A stretch of 5,773 nucleotides of DNA from Pseudomonadota bacterium (GTDB taxonomy: Bacteria; Pseudomonadota; Alphaproteobacteria; Parvibaculales; Parvibaculaceae): the NCBI GenBank assembly GCA_021780275.1, contig JAJXZC010000684.1:1-5773 (forward strand). The letters are read 5' to 3'. Within the stretch, counting starts at the first letter, position 1. Each line of letters starts with the position of its first letter. The position numbers and the translations under genes are program-made. Below, one piece after another: positions 1-5,326 of this stretch. Below the pieces are notes generated by a model that was not told the DNA's origin, ran no database searches, and worked only from the letters and a program-made list of their open reading frames with translations.

Positions 1-178
1 GAAGCCGGAATTCCCGCTCACCGGTGCGATGATCAAGGCGGCAGGCGTGCCCGAAGGCCCGGAGATCGGCCGCGTCTGGCGCGAGGTCGAGGAATGGTGG
101 ATCGACGCCGATTTCACCGACGACGAATTCTCGATCATCGAACGGCTGAAGGCCGTGGTGCAGGCGACGATCTATTAG
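1..178 (+). CDS. cca: CCA tRNA nucleotidyltransferase, C-terminal end (partial)
   Basis: This is the last 58 codons of a gene that enters from the left edge, reading in the frame that starts at base 2 and ending at TAG 176-178. The translation holds the segment FPLTGAMIKAAGVPEGPEIG followed by a Trp-Trp and Asp-Phe tail. That resembles the C-terminal tRNA-binding part of bacterial CCA-adding enzymes and poly(A) polymerases, where a Phe-Pro-hydrophobic-xGxDL stretch, a GPxxG turn and a WI-x-x-x-F tail are common. The full enzyme adds or repairs the 3' CCA of tRNA in the cytoplasm. The nucleotidyltransferase head domain lies outside the window, so the assignment rests on the tail alone. The gene is followed after 8 nt by a same-strand gene, so the two may be cotranscribed. 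Confidence 0.72.
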   Translation, partial: KPEFPLTGAMIKAAGVPEGPEIGRVWREVEEWWIDADFTDDEFSIIERLKAVVQATIY

Positions 179-186
179 GGGATAAA

Positions 187-744
187 ATGAAAGGGCTGGT
201 GCGTTACGCTATCTTGTCGGTGCTCCTGGCGATTGCGGCGCCAGCTCTCGCAGCCGGAAGCGATAGCCCTGCCACTGCAACAAAAGCGTTTTACGATGCC
301 TATCTGAAAGCGCAGGTGCGCGGCATCCCCGACGCGAAGGCGCGCGCCGTCTTCACGCCGCTGATCTCGCCCGCGCTCGACAAGCTGCTCGCGGATGCGG
401 ATGCCGCCGAACAGTTGCATTTCAGGCTGACGAAGAACGAAGAGCCGCCGCTGGTCGAGGGCGATCCCTTCTCGTCGCTGTTCGAGGGCGCGACGTCGTA
501 CCGGCTCGGAAAGTGCGTGGAGAAGGCTGAGGCAGCGACTTGCGACGTTGAGCTGACCTATGCAGGGGGCGCAGACGAAAAGCCGACCCACTGGACCGAC
601 AAGGCCGTGCTGGTCAAAACCGGCGGAGGTTGGTTGCTCGACGATCTGAATTTCGGTGCGACCTGGGACTTCGGCAACAAGGGCCGCATGCAGGACCTGC
701 TCCGCGAGGTCGCGAAATATACCAAAGAGCAGGAAGCGCCTTAG
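187..744 (+). CDS. Exported DUF3828-like protein of unknown function
   Basis: The product has 185 residues. I chose ATG 187 because AGGGG (177-181) sits 5 nt upstream and because the next residues form a clean signal peptide: Lys2 and Arg6, a hydrophobic core at about residues 7-19, and an A-L-A cleavage motif at 20-22. An in-frame start at 94 would overlap the upstream gene and bury the signal. The mature part begins with a Tyr-rich helix (AFYDAYLKA, 34-42). It has two cysteines 9 apart (C110, C119) that could form a disulfide in the periplasm. It ends with an aliphatic strand and a GGGWLLDDLNFG stretch (146-157), typical of the small alpha+beta DUF3828 fold. No catalytic motif is visible. 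The family name is from memory of the pattern and is moderately sure; the periplasmic location is firmer. Its stop overlaps that of the convergent small ORF by 4 nt. Confidence 0.7.
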   Translation: MKGLVRYAILSVLLAIAAPALAAGSDSPATATKAFYDAYLKAQVRGIPDAKARAVFTPLISPALDKLLADADAAEQLHFRLTKNEEPPLVEGDPFSSLFEGATSYRLGKCVEKAEAATCDVELTYAGGADEKPTHWTDKAVLVKTGGGWLLDDLNFGATWDFGNKGRMQDLLREVAKYTKEQEAP

Positions 745-851
745 AACATAAACGCCGTCACCGTCAGCAGCACGGCTACGGGCACGCACATTACCTCACC
801 GAAATGCCAGATCGCGGCGAGACGCGGATTGGAATCGATTTGAACGAGCAT
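741..851 (-). CDS. Small single-pass membrane protein candidate (36 aa)
   Basis: I do not recognise this ORF. It starts at ATG 851-849 on the minus strand and encodes 36 residues. AAGGGAG at 864-858 precedes the start by 6 nt, which is a strong Shine-Dalgarno at ideal spacing. The polar first half contains MLVQIDSNPRLAAIWHFGE. It is followed by an uncharged hydrophobic segment (residues 20-36, including VAVLLTVTAFMF) that runs to the C terminus, so the product would be a one-pass or tail-anchored membrane peptide. The frame stays open upstream to an ATG at 995, but that extension is Arg-rich, lacks membrane character and would cover both regulatory boxes, so the short form is preferred. Its stop (TAA 743-741) overlaps the TAG of the convergent upstream gene. 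A possible -10 element and an FNR/FixK box lie upstream at activating geometry. Whether it is truly a gene is unproven without homologues. Confidence 0.5.
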   Translation of the reverse strand: MLVQIDSNPRLAAIWHFGEVMCVPVAVLLTVTAFMF

Positions 852-877
852 GGCGCTCTCCCTTGCTGGAGCCGGGG

Positions 878-885
878 ACAATAGA
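878..885 (-). promoter_or_regulatory. Possible -10 region for the small membrane ORF
   Basis: Read on the minus strand, 885-878 is TCTATTGT. It holds two overlapping 4-of-6 matches to TATAAT: TCTATT (885-880) and TATTGT (883-878). The first lies exactly 22 nt from the inner edge of the FNR/FixK box at 908-921, which places the box centre near -41.5, the usual activating position. Transcription would start near 871-873 and leave a leader of about 20 nt carrying the Shine-Dalgarno. This is inference from spacing; no -35 is expected at a regulator-dependent promoter. Confidence 0.35.
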
Positions 886-907
886 GCGCGACTCGTTCTC
901 ACCCGCC

Positions 908-921
908 TTGATCTGACGCAA
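908..921. promoter_or_regulatory. FNR/FixK-type binding site 1
   Basis: The sequence TTGATCTGACGCAA fits the FixK2-type pattern TTG(A/C)-N6-(T/G)CAA exactly and departs from the symmetric FNR consensus TTGAT-N4-ATCAA in two bases of the right half. It lies 57 nt from the start of the small leftward ORF and 179 nt from the hemN start. Its spacing to a possible leftward -10 suggests that it mainly serves the small ORF. A site of this length can occur by chance, but a second better site 74 bp away and the neighbouring hemN make it credible. Confidence 0.55.
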
Positions 922-981
922 TGTCGCAGGGCTTTGAATTCAGACCTCAAGAACAATAAATCAAACGGTGAAAACGCGATC

Positions 982-995
982 TTGACCCCGATCAA
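982..995. promoter_or_regulatory. FNR/FixK-type binding site 2, upstream of hemN
   Basis: The sequence TTGACCCCGATCAA matches TTGAY-N4-RTCAA in every defined position. It also matches the FixK pattern TTGA-N6-TCAA. It lies 105 nt upstream of the hemN ATG. hemN genes of alphaproteobacteria such as Rhodobacter and Bradyrhizobium are known FNR/FixK targets, so low-oxygen activation of hemN is the natural reading. A class II arrangement would put the transcription start near 1030, but the -10 there is poor. On the left side a TATTGT (958-953, minus strand) lies 23 nt from the box, so a leftward role is also possible. Confidence 0.7.
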
Positions 996-1100
996 TGCCG
1001 CTCTCCCGCATGAAGCCGAGGTTTCGTCATTGTTTTAGCGAGGCCCGGCCGCGACAAAGCGACCGATTGTCTGCCGTGTAAATCAGGATAGCGTCCCGCC

Positions 1101-2450
1101 ATGCGTGCCGATCTCATCGAGCGATATGACCTCCGGGTGCCGCGTTACACCTCCTACCCGACGGCGCCCCATTTCGGCCCCGGCGTCGATGGCGCGCGCT
1201 ATGAGCGCTGGCTTGGCGAACTCGACCCGAAGACGCCCCTCTCGCTCTATCTCCACGTCGCCTATTGCGCGGAGATGTGCTGGTTCTGCGGCTGCCACAC
1301 CAAGGCGACGAAGCGCTACGCACCGGTCGCGAGCTATCTCGACGCGTTGCTCGCCGAGATCGAACTCGTCGCCTCGAAGCTCCCGGCCCGCATGGCTTTC
1401 CGCCACATCCATTTCGGCGGCGGCAGCCCGACGGTTCTGAAGCCGGAAGACTTCACCCGCATGGTCGGGAAGCTGCGCGAACATTTCGACATGCTGCCGG
1501 GCGCGGAGATTGCCGTCGAGCTCGACCCGCGCACGGCCGATGAAAACTATGTCATCGCCATGGCAAAGGCGGGCGTCACGCGCGCATCCATCGGCGTGCA
1601 GGACTTCAACCCTGTGGTGCAGAAGGCGATCAACCGCATCCAGCCTTTCGAAGTGACGGAGCGCGTCATCCTCTGGCTGCGCAAGCATGGCGTCCACGCG
1701 ATCAACATGGACCTCTGCTACGGGCTTCCTCATCAGACGGTGGCGAGCGTCGTCGAGACGGTGGAGCGCGGCGCGGCGCTGCGCCCCGCACGCATCGCGC
1801 TGTTCGGCTATGCGCATGTGCCGTGGATGAAGACGCATCAGAAGCTCATCCCGGAAGAGGCGCTGCCCGATATGGCGGAGCGCTGGCGCCAATATGAAGC
1901 GGCCTCCGCGCGGCTTCAGGAGCTTGGCTATGTCGCCATCGGCCTCGATCATTTCGCGTTGCCCGACGACGAACTCACGCTCGCGCAGAGGAAGGGCGAG
2001 CTCCATCGCAATTTCCAGGGCTATACCACTGACAGCGCGCCCGCGCTGATCGGCTTCGGTGCCTCGGCCATCGGTTCGCTGCCGCAGGGCTATGTCGCGA
2101 ATGAAATCGCCATCGACCGCTACAGGGAGATGGTGCATGCGGGAAAGCTGCCGATCACGCGCGGCATCGCCATCGACGCTGATGATGAGCTTCGCCGCGC
2201 GATCATCGAACGGCTGATGTGCGATATGGGCGTCGATCTCGATCAGATCGCCGCTCTATACGGCAAGAGCGGCGCGAGCTTCGAGACCGAACTTGAAGCA
2301 ATGACGGGTCTTGAAGCCGATGGCATCGTCAAGCGCGAGGGGCGTCGTCTCATCGTGACGGAAGAAGGCAAGCCGCTTGTCCGCGCTGCCTGCGCCGTCT
2401 TCGATCGCTACCTCACCGCCGGCGAAGCGCGCCATTCGAAAGCGGTCTAG
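1101..2450 (+). CDS. hemN: Oxygen-independent coproporphyrinogen III oxidase (radical SAM)
   Basis: HemN oxidatively decarboxylates two propionates of coproporphyrinogen III to give protoporphyrinogen IX, using S-adenosylmethionine and a [4Fe-4S] cluster instead of O2. The 449-residue product has the normal family length. It opens with the family hallmark PRYTSYPTAP (14-23). The cluster motif CAEMCWFCGC supplies C56, C60, C63 and the extra conserved C65. The SAM-binding glycine motif is GGGSPT (106-111), with Ser where Thr is common. Further conserved blocks are GVQDFN, DLCYGLPHQT and LDHFALPDDEL, then HRNFQGYTT, all of which also occur in E. coli HemN. A C-terminal domain follows. An in-frame TAG at 1089-1091 rules out an upstream start, so ATG 1101 is right; only a weak AGGA (1085-1088) lies upstream. 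FNR/FixK boxes in the upstream region suggest induction at low oxygen. HemF, the O2-dependent counterpart, is at the right edge. Confidence 0.96.
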   Translation: MRADLIERYDLRVPRYTSYPTAPHFGPGVDGARYERWLGELDPKTPLSLYLHVAYCAEMCWFCGCHTKATKRYAPVASYLDALLAEIELVASKLPARMAFRHIHFGGGSPTVLKPEDFTRMVGKLREHFDMLPGAEIAVELDPRTADENYVIAMAKAGVTRASIGVQDFNPVVQKAINRIQPFEVTERVILWLRKHGVHAINMDLCYGLPHQTVASVVETVERGAALRPARIALFGYAHVPWMKTHQKLIPEEALPDMAERWRQYEAASARLQELGYVAIGLDHFALPDDELTLAQRKGELHRNFQGYTTDSAPALIGFGASAIGSLPQGYVANEIAIDRYREMVHAGKLPITRGIAIDADDELRRAIIERLMCDMGVDLDQIAALYGKSGASFETELEAMTGLEADGIVKREGRRLIVTEEGKPLVRAACAVFDRYLTAGEARHSKAV

Positions 2451-2479
2451 AACCGCCATTTTCCGGCAAGTTTGAGCAC

Positions 2480-2530
2480 AACATTTCCTTTTTGTAATGA
2501 AAATGTTCCGTCTACCCCATTTTCAGGGGT
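2480..2530. repeat. Overlapping inverted repeats between hemN and the oxoamine synthase gene
   Basis: Three short inverted repeats share bases here. AACATTT (2480-2486) pairs with AAATGTT (2501-2507). TGAAAATG (2498-2505) pairs perfectly with CATTTTCA (2518-2525) across 12 nt. ACCCC (2514-2518) pairs with GGGGT (2526-2530). As RNA the first two pairings exclude each other because both use 2501-2505. As DNA the 8-bp repeat with a 12-nt spacer could be an operator for a dimeric regulator. No run of T follows, so a standard hemN terminator is not supported. Confidence 0.4.
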
Positions 2531-2599
2531 GAGACTTATTTGCAACTATCCGAAAATTAATTCGACTTCCGAGCGAAAGAGAACGACCTTGCGGCCCAA

Positions 2600-2618
2600 G
2601 CGGTTTTCTTGAAACCGC
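2600..2618 (+). other. Leader hairpin upstream of the oxoamine synthase gene
   Basis: GCGGTTT (2600-2606) and AAACCGC (2612-2618) form a 7-bp stem with a 5-nt loop. GC-rich sequence including the palindrome GGGCGCCC follows, not a T run, so it is not a classic terminator. A weaker stem, CTGAA (2636-2640) with TTCAG (2648-2652), would cover the first two bases of the ribosome-binding site. A leader role is possible but unproven. Confidence 0.3.
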
Positions 2619-2650
2619 GCGGGCGCCCGGTGGCGCTGAAGCTATTTTTC

Positions 2651-2655
2651 AGGAG
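2651..2655 (+). promoter_or_regulatory. Ribosome-binding site that selects a TTG start
   Basis: AGGAG ends 8 nt before TTG 2664. The first in-frame ATG, at 2679, would be 23 nt away, too far for this site. The spacing therefore favours the TTG codon as the start of the oxoamine synthase. Confidence 0.6.
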
Positions 2656-2663
2656 CATCCATC

Positions 2664-3929
2664 TTGCCGGAAGCTGCAATGACGCTCGCGCAAAGCGACG
2701 TAACGATCCCTGCTGTCCAGACGATGCGCGAATATCGCGACATTGGCGACTGGATGGGCGGTGGCGACGCGCTGCATGACGTGCAGACGGTCGAGAGCCT
2801 TCCCTCGCCGGTTTTCCGTGAGAACGGAAAACCTTATGTCTCCTTCAGCACCAACAATTATCTTGGTCTTGCCGACAGTCCGCGCCTCGTCGCGGCGGCG
2901 CGCAAGGGCCTCGATCGATACGGCGTCGGCAATTGCGAGTCGCGATTGCTCGGCGGCAATCTCGATGTTTATGTCGAGCTTGAAGCGAAGCTTGCGGCGC
3001 TGAAGAAGAAGGAGACGGCGCTTATCTTCGCGACGGGCTATCTCACAAATCTCGGCGTGCTCTCCTCGCTCGTGAAGCCCGCGCAATCCGCGCGCATCTA
3101 CGGCTTTCGCCCGAAGCGCAAATTCAGCTACGCCTATTTCTCCGACGAGTTCAATCATCTGAGCATTCGCGAGGGCATCCGGCTTTCCGAAGTCGAGAAA
3201 TTCAACTTTCGCCACCGCGACATGAACCATCTTGAATCTCTGCTCAGCAAATCCGATGCCGAGGGCAAGATCATCGTCAGCGATGGCGTCTTCAGCCAGG
3301 ATGGCGATATCGCGCCGCTGCCCGAACTTCTGGCCCTCGCGGATCGCTACGATGCCATGGTCTATATCGACGACGCGCATGGCACGGGCGTGCTCGGTGC
3401 ACATGGCAGCGGCACATCGGAACATTTCGGCGTGACGAGCCCGCGGCTCATCCAGATGGGAACGCTGAGCAAGGCCTATGGCGCCATCGGCGGCTTCATC
3501 GCGACCGAAAGCTATATCGGAGATATCCTGCGCCTGAGCTGCTCGGCCTATTCCTTCACCTCGACCCTGCCGCCGGATCAGGCGCTGGCTTGCATCGAAG
3601 CCATCGACATGGTCCGCGACGAGCCGGAACGCCGCGCGCGCATGTGGGCGAACCAGCAATATTTCCTCTCGCTGATGGACAAGCTGCCCTATCGCGTTCT
3701 CTCGCGCACGACGCCCATCGTTCCCGTCTTCATCGGCGACGAAAGGCTCTGCGACCGATTTGCGGGTCTGCTCAAGGATGCCGGCATCCATGTCGATGCG
3801 GTGAAGTTTCCAGCGGTCGGTATCCGCAAGGCGCGGCTTCGCGTGATGCTCAATGCGGGCCACACGCGCGAACAGATCGAGCGACTTGCGGGTGTGCTGG
3901 AAGAAAATCAGGGTCTGCTCGCCGGTTGA
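2664..3929 (+). CDS. Alpha-oxoamine synthase family PLP enzyme, substrate unknown
   Basis: This 421-residue protein belongs to the family of PLP enzymes that condense an amino acid with an acyl thioester and release CO2 (KBL, BioF, ALA synthase, serine palmitoyltransferase). The fold markers are in order: STNNYLGLA (62-70), a Gly-rich VGNCESRLLGGN (88-99), FATGYLTNLG (122-131), and SDEFNHLSI with the PLP-stacking His165. Then come IDDAHGTGVLG with D236/D237 and H239, and GTLSKAYGAIGG with the Schiff-base lysine K270. FTSTLPP (298-304) and an Arg pair, ARLRV (390-394), near the C terminus complete the set. It lacks the TRNISGT signature of ALA synthase, so hemA is not supported despite the heme genes nearby. 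Compared with KBL, about a dozen extra residues, rich in Arg, Lys and Tyr, lie at roughly 141-157, just before the SDEFNH motif. The gene starts with TTG and converges on ybaK with a 5-nt gap. Its real substrates cannot be read from sequence. Confidence 0.85.
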   Translation: MPEAAMTLAQSDVTIPAVQTMREYRDIGDWMGGGDALHDVQTVESLPSPVFRENGKPYVSFSTNNYLGLADSPRLVAAARKGLDRYGVGNCESRLLGGNLDVYVELEAKLAALKKKETALIFATGYLTNLGVLSSLVKPAQSARIYGFRPKRKFSYAYFSDEFNHLSIREGIRLSEVEKFNFRHRDMNHLESLLSKSDAEGKIIVSDGVFSQDGDIAPLPELLALADRYDAMVYIDDAHGTGVLGAHGSGTSEHFGVTSPRLIQMGTLSKAYGAIGGFIATESYIGDILRLSCSAYSFTSTLPPDQALACIEAIDMVRDEPERRARMWANQQYFLSLMDKLPYRVLSRTTPIVPVFIGDERLCDRFAGLLKDAGIHVDAVKFPAVGIRKARLRVMLNAGHTREQIERLAGVLEENQGLLAG

Positions 3930-3934
3930 TCCCG

Positions 3935-4411
3935 TCAGGCAATGCGGGCGAGCTTACCCACTGTCGCATTCAGCAATTCGCTTGCTTCGATTTCAAGCTC
4001 AAGGCCGAAGGCGCCGCCGCTGACATAGATCGTGTCGAAGCCTTCGGCGCTCGCATCCAGGAAGGTCGGCAGCTTCTTCTTTTGGCCGAGCGGACTGCAA
4101 GCGCCCATCTGATAGCCGGTGATCTTGATCGCCTTGTCCTTCGCGGCAAGGTCGACGCGTTTCGCGCCGATCTCGCGGGCGAGCGCCTTGCGGTCGAGAT
4201 CGCGCGAGGCGGGGACGATGGCGACTGCGAGCTTGCCGTCATCCGTCTCCACGACCAGCGTCTTGAAAAGCCGCGCCGGATCGATGCCGCTCGCTTCGGC
4301 CATTTCCAGCGCCGAGGTCTTGCGGTCCTTCGGCACCGGCACCTCGCGGAACGTGCCCCTGAACCCGTTGAGCCGCAGAAAGCGCTGCGCCGCCGTCTCG
4401 CCTTTCGCCAT
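3935..4411 (-). CDS. ybaK: Cys-tRNA(Pro)/aminoacyl-tRNA deacylase, YbaK/EbsC type
   Basis: YbaK-type proteins hydrolyse mischarged aminoacyl-tRNA in trans, classically Cys-tRNA(Pro), in the cytoplasm. The 158-residue product spans the whole single domain. Visible markers are the conserved lysine K50 in LFKTLVV, the strand LAVAIVPA (61-68), and the loop GYQMGACSPLGQKKK (99-113). In many relatives that loop reads GGISPLGQKK. A Gly-Gly turn, YVSGGAFGLELEI, follows near the C terminus. ATG 4411-4409 is chosen because a purine-rich GAGAGAA lies just upstream at a workable distance. The gene follows the DUF2971 gene on the same strand after 18 nt and may be read through from it or from hemF. It converges with the oxoamine synthase. 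The family assignment is secure; the exact tRNA substrate is inferred from the family. Confidence 0.93.
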   Translation of the reverse strand: MAKGETAAQRFLRLNGFRGTFREVPVPKDRKTSALEMAEASGIDPARLFKTLVVETDDGKLAVAIVPASRDLDRKALAREIGAKRVDLAAKDKAIKITGYQMGACSPLGQKKKLPTFLDASAEGFDTIYVSGGAFGLELEIEASELLNATVGKLARIA

Positions 4412-4429
4412 ATCGAGTTCTCTCTCACG

Positions 4430-5281
4430 TCATCGATAGTCGATAAATGTGAGTCCGAATGTTCGGTCATTAAGCGTAGCGAGTTGCACAGCGATATGTC
4501 GAAGGTGCTGGGCCTCCATTATCGTCGTGTAAACCAGCTCATGCTCGGATGGGGTCGTCCGCGCACCCAAAATAACGCGCTTGACCGCAGTCGACGGCAT
4601 ATCAAAGAGGTAGATGTCGTATTCTGGGGCGATCGATGAGATTGACCTCTTCGAATCCGAGAGGGCCTTCAGAATTCTTACTTCTCTTTCGTAAGCCCAT
4701 TCTGAGCTCTTTGTCAGAATGAAGTCGACAACGTCAAAGTTGTCCAGAGTGATCGCGGGCATCGTGCCAGAATAGACCACAGGTCGCAGATGACGAAAGT
4801 CATCCTGTTCAGTTCTGCGCTCGTGGAAGATCGGATGGCGTTCGTCGAATTCGATGACCATGCCGCGATGTTGAGCGGCATAGTGCGACCACATCAGCAA
4901 GTTATCGGCCGTTGCGGTCAACGATAGGACGCCCATTTCGGAATCGACGCGGCGTAGCTGCGCGCGCACAAAGGGCACTAAACGTTGCATCGCTTGGTAC
5001 ATAACAGGAAGCGCAGCGGGGGTCGCCGCCGTGGCACGAGAGAGAAAGTCAGCTAGGGGGATTCTCGCTCTCTGCTCTGGAGGAAGTTTTTCATACTCTT
5101 TCGCCGCAAAGTCGGGAAGATTGGCGCTGATCCGGGCTTCAAATTCTCCTGGCTCAATGAGGTATTCCAAGAAAACGGACATTTCGAATGGATCGTTAAG
5201 TGCGCCCGGTTGCGTGTATCGAATCTCCTGGTTTTTCAGAATGTCCAGTCTTTCGAGAGGGACATATTTAAACAGCGGCAT
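4430..5281 (-). CDS. DUF2971 protein, function unknown, probably accessory
   Basis: This 283-residue protein matches the pattern of DUF2971, a scattered bacterial family with no settled function. The markers are LFKYVPLE at the N terminus, ALNDPFEM (27-34), GVLSLTAT (117-124), DNLLMWSHYA (126-135), GMVIEFDE (140-147), a VVY strand (168-170), and the charged block EWAYEREVRI (194-203) after a conserved lysine (K191). The N terminus begins exactly where the family does, so ATG 5281 is sound. No Shine-Dalgarno precedes it, and an extended -10-like element only a few bases upstream suggests a nearly leaderless transcript. The gene is clearly poorer in GC than its neighbours: 26 of 60 bases at 4681-4740 are G or C, against 48 of 60 in hemN at 1741-1800. 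It separates hemF from ybaK by insertion-like placement, but no mobile-element ends are visible. Confidence 0.85.
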   Translation of the reverse strand: MPLFKYVPLERLDILKNQEIRYTQPGALNDPFEMSVFLEYLIEPGEFEARISANLPDFAAKEYEKLPPEQRARIPLADFLSRATAATPAALPVMYQAMQRLVPFVRAQLRRVDSEMGVLSLTATADNLLMWSHYAAQHRGMVIEFDERHPIFHERRTEQDDFRHLRPVVYSGTMPAITLDNFDVVDFILTKSSEWAYEREVRILKALSDSKRSISSIAPEYDIYLFDMPSTAVKRVILGARTTPSEHELVYTTIMEAQHLRHIAVQLATLNDRTFGLTFIDYR

Positions 5282-5291
5282 AGTTGATGGG

Positions 5292-5300
5292 CCTATAGCA
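5292..5300 (-). promoter_or_regulatory. Possible extended -10 promoter of the DUF2971 gene
   Basis: On the minus strand 5300-5292 reads TGCTATAGG, a TGn extended -10 followed by a 4-of-6 match to TATAAT. Transcription would begin near 5285, about 4 nt before ATG 5281. No convincing -35 is present at 16-18 nt spacing. The absence of a Shine-Dalgarno before the ATG agrees with a near-leaderless message, but the element could be chance. Confidence 0.28.
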
Positions 5301-5326
5301 GGAGCGCGCTAATTGATTTTACGCAG

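Noticed and set aside
852..995. Longer 84-residue version of the small membrane ORF starting at 995
   Set aside because: The extra N-terminal part is Arg-rich and shadow-like, and its start lies within FNR box 2. The internal ATG 851 has the good ribosome-binding site.
850..1038. Plus-strand 62-residue ORF in the hemN upstream region
   Set aside because: It lacks a Shine-Dalgarno, has no domain or membrane character, and runs through both FNR/FixK boxes. It overlaps the start of the better supported leftward ORF.
1083..2138. Long minus-strand open frame opposite hemN
   Set aside because: It is an Arg/Asp/Ala-rich shadow of the GC-rich hemN codons, with no family motif or ribosome-binding site.
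2514..2540. Rho-independent terminator for hemN
   Set aside because: The ACCCC/GGGGT stem is only 5 bp and is followed by GAGACTTATT rather than a T run.
2649..3863. Long minus-strand open frame opposite the oxoamine synthase
   Set aside because: It lies entirely over a gene with clear motifs, and its own translation shows only composition typical of a shadow frame.
2664..3929. Calling the oxoamine synthase 5-aminolevulinate synthase (hemA) because it follows hemN
   Set aside because: The ALA-synthase TRNISGT signature is missing, and the glycine-rich block and SKAYG region look more like the KBL/BioF/SPT type.
3590..4639. Plus-strand open frame of 349 codons crossing the synthase end, ybaK and the DUF2971 end
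   Set aside because: It overlaps three supported genes in other frames and has no recognisable domain.
5313..5326. FixK-like sequence TTGATTTTACGCAG near the hemF stop
   Set aside because: It has one mismatch in the right half-site and its distance from the possible DUF2971 start does not fit known activating positions.
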